59,715 bases of DNA from Pleurotus ostreatus/Saccharomyces cerevisiae fusant. Lineage: Eukaryota > Opisthokonta. Both the position numbers and the translations under genes were made by a program. Shown piece by piece: positions 57,665-59,715 of this stretch. How positions within the stretch are numbered: position 1 is the first letter of the stretch; each line of letters opens with the position of its first letter. The stretch is taken from positions 1 through 59,715 of the forward strand of contig JAMQCK010000120.1 in NCBI GenBank assembly GCA_024196135.1, written 5' to 3'. The notes under the pieces were generated by a model, which searched no databases, was not told the DNA's origin, and worked only from the letters and a program-made list of their open reading frames with translations.

Positions 57665-58893
57665 ATGGCTGACCTGACCCGCCCTTACTCCGTTCAGTCC
57701 TTTGCTAGCAACGAGAGCCTGTCCTTCGCGCCCTCGATGACCACCGCTCCGCCGTCTACGGTGTCGCTTTCAGCCAACAGCAGCCGCTTCTATCTGTCTG
57801 ATGAGAATATCAAGTTCAAGGTGAGTACCATCGCGCGCGGTTCATCGTTATACTTGACACACTCCTTCAGCTCGACGACGGCAGCGTGTACAACGTGCAT
57901 CGTTCGTTCTTTGAGATTCACTCGCCGAAGTTCGCCGCGGAATACCTCTGCAACTCTCATGCCGAGGTCGTCAGGCTCGCCGAAGTTTCCAGCGTTGACT
58001 TCGAGTGTTTCCTGTCCATGATATATCCCACGTGCGTCATGAGCTTCATCGTATCCTGATTGCTTGCTGAATTCTCCCTAGCGCCATCGGCGAGTACGAC
58101 ATCCGTACGGTCGCTGAGTGGACCTCTGTACTCCGCCTCGCCACGACATGGGCTTTCGACCGCCTGCGTACCCTCGCCATGCGCGAGATCGAACCCCTTG
58201 CCGACGCCGTCGACAAGATCGTGCTCGCTCGCGAGTTCGACCTCGGCGATGCCTGGATTATGCCAGCGCTCAAGGAGATCTGCGCGGCGCCAGACTGGCT
58301 CGACTACGAAGACGCACAGAGGCTCGGACTTCGCACTGTAGTCGAGATCGGGCGCGCTCGCGAGAGACTGCGAAGCACGATTGCCTTACCGGCTTCTCCG
58401 CCGCCTTTTTCCTCGGATGAGAGCTTCAGCGAATCATCTGCGCTACCGTGTCCGCCATCGCCTCTTCCCCCATTCGATCATGTTCGTACCTACGATACTC
58501 TGCCACCTTCGCCGAATCCGCCTCCCAAGATTCCTGAATCTTCCGTCCCTTGCACGCAAGATCAACCTGCCACGGGCTCAGAGTGCCCTGCAAGTACGTC
58601 TCCGACAGCGGTTCAACGTGAGTTTTGACCTTGTTCCTCCAATCTCTGTCGACAAGACTTCGGTCTTTACGCTCGATATTCTGCACATACTCAACCAGTG
58701 CAGAGGGAAGTCCTTGCCCTGTAGACTGTCCAGGTGCAGCCGCCGATCCATCAATCGTCAAATCAGCCGATGATGACGAGGGATTGCCAGTAAAAAAGGG
58801 CAAGAAGGGTGGGAAGAAGAAAGGTGTGCGATATATTCTACTTCTCATATGGTCACAACTCACTGACGTCCTACGGTCTCAGGAAGGAAATAA
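57665..58893 (+). CDS. BTB/POZ domain protein BTB-13 with a proposed Lys-rich tail
   Basis: Exons 57665-57820, 57871-58031 and 58082-58617 are firm by paralogy. Exons 58734-58823 and 58883-58893 are tentative; total 317 residues. It starts MADLTRPYSVQSFASNESLS and exon 1 ends RFYLSDENIKFK. Exon 2 is LDDGSVYNVHRSFFEIHSP to FECFLSMIYPT. Exon 3 opens AIGEYDIRTVAEWTSVLRLATTWAFDRLRTLAMREIEPLADAVDKIVLAREFDLGDAWIMPALKEIC, then a Pro-rich linker. The usual helical block is absent. A GTGAGT donor at 58618 can be joined in frame to RAAADPSIVKSADDDEGLPV followed by KKGKKGGKKKGRK, a possible nuclear or nucleic-acid-binding tail. Without that join the protein ends at 58628 (VQREF). Confidence 0.78.
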
Positions 58894-59190
58894 TACCAGT
58901 ATCATACCTTTAGGTCAAATGCCACGTTGTCCTTCTATCTGCTCTTCTCGACAAATAGATCTGCGAAATTTTCACGGAAAACCTAGCCGTTGGAATCTGG
59001 CTTCACCCGGGCCCAGGGGAGCTGCATCGAAAAGGGTTGTCGCTTCTGGCTCCCTTCCTATGTATTCTTTCTGCTCTTCTCGGGTGTTAGGTTTGCGCGC
59101 ACGCGCTCAACACGCGTTGACCCTGTTATACGTACGGGCTTAGGGCGGCTCTTGCGGCGTTCTTGTCTGCCTTGCTTCCAGCTCTCATCG

Positions 59191-59715
59191 ATGGCTGATA
59201 TGGAGACGCCACGCTCGCCGTCCGTGCAGTCGTTCGCCAGCTCCGATACCGTCTCCATCGCTTTCACTTCGACTCCTGGATCTCCGACTACGTCGTCTGC
59301 TTCCGACGATGCTGCGACTCGTGCGACACACGAGGCGCCCGTGATCCCCGCGCAGGCCCATCGATTTTATCTGGAGGACGGGAACATGAAGCTCAAGGTA
59401 TATTGACCATACCAGTATCTAACCTCCGCTCATCCCGATATCTTCAGCTGGACGATGGCACGTTCTACAACGTGCATCGCCATTTCCTTGAACGCCACGC
59501 GCCTCGTTTCGCAGAGCTGTACCTCCGCGGTGAACAGCAGGACATCCTCGAAATCCATGACGTCTCAAGCATCGACTTCCAGCGCTTCCTGTCCATCATA
59601 TATCCCAGGTGCGCACACTCACTCGCTCGATTACTTCTCATCTAACCTATGCGTAGCGAACTCGGCGTGTGCGACATCCGCACGGTCGATGAATGGACCT
59701 CGGTCCTCCGACTTG
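59191..59715 (+). CDS. BTB/POZ domain protein BTB-14, cut by the right window edge
   Basis: Exons 59191-59397 and 59448-59608, then exon 3 from 59657 to beyond the window. It starts MADMETPRSPSVQSFASSDTVS, and exon 1 ends HRFYLEDGNMKLK. Exon 2 is LDDGTFYNVHRHFLERHAP to FQRFLSIIYPR. Exon 3 begins SELGVCDIRTVDEWTSVLRL. No lesion in the visible part. It belongs to the same subfamily as pseudogenes BTB-9 and BTB-11 (TVSIAFTSTPGSP in exon 1, VSSIDFQRFLSIIYPR in exon 2) and is probably the intact member from which their damage can be read. The rest of the gene lies outside. Confidence 0.87.

Overview
The window reads as nuclear DNA of a basidiomycete fungus, most likely an agaricomycete (inference). 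Genes are dense and GC-rich, introns are very short (about 41-63 nt, GT-AG, mostly GTGCGT/GTAAGT-type donors), and one tRNA carries a short intron. Three features have typical agaricomycete relatives: a heme-thiolate peroxidase, multicopy BTB proteins and multicopy multi-pass membrane proteins. Exon joins were read by eye. I checked them by reading frame, by codon sums divisible by three, and by comparing paralogues within the window.

Layout. 1-990: C-terminal part of a heme-thiolate (Peroxidase_2) enzyme. 1682-2945: FAD-dependent monooxygenase. 3135-10951: four tandem BTB/POZ genes on + (BTB-1 to BTB-4). 11248-13406: large low-complexity protein of unknown function on -. 14053-14900: a hAT-like non-autonomous element with its target duplication. 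15329-15417: tRNA-Gln(CTG) on -. 15646-17156: BTB-5. 18287-30786: five copies (TM-A to TM-E) of one multi-pass membrane family with an 8-exon gene plan. A complete 3.25-kb Tc1/mariner-like transposon (22727-25974) sits inside this cluster. 31599-35173: two tandem F-box genes on -. 35857-39921: a RhoGEF/BAR/SH3-type protein on +. 40528-52037: six BTB genes on - (BTB-6 to BTB-11, of which BTB-9 and BTB-11 are pseudogenes). 53577-55457: an SRPK-type kinase. 56321-59715: three more BTB genes on +, the last cut by the window edge.

The dominant theme is local gene-family expansion. There are fourteen BTB genes in three blocks. They share a first exon carrying a Ser-rich tag (RSPSVQSFASADSMS-like), a second exon that is nearly always 161 nt, and conserved intron phases. 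Copies range from intact to shortened to multiply broken, which is a birth-and-death pattern. The five membrane-protein genes share exons of exactly 43, 103 and 112 nt, and nearly always 90 nt for exon 7. BTB proteins are usually CUL3 adaptors and F-box proteins are CUL1/SCF adaptors. The window is therefore rich in possible ubiquitin-ligase substrate adaptors, but no substrate or partner can be read from the sequence. The least described items here are the BTB array with its exon-1 tag, the membrane family, and a recurrent AAGTTCAACTT plus CACGTG motif pair in gene-flanking DNA.
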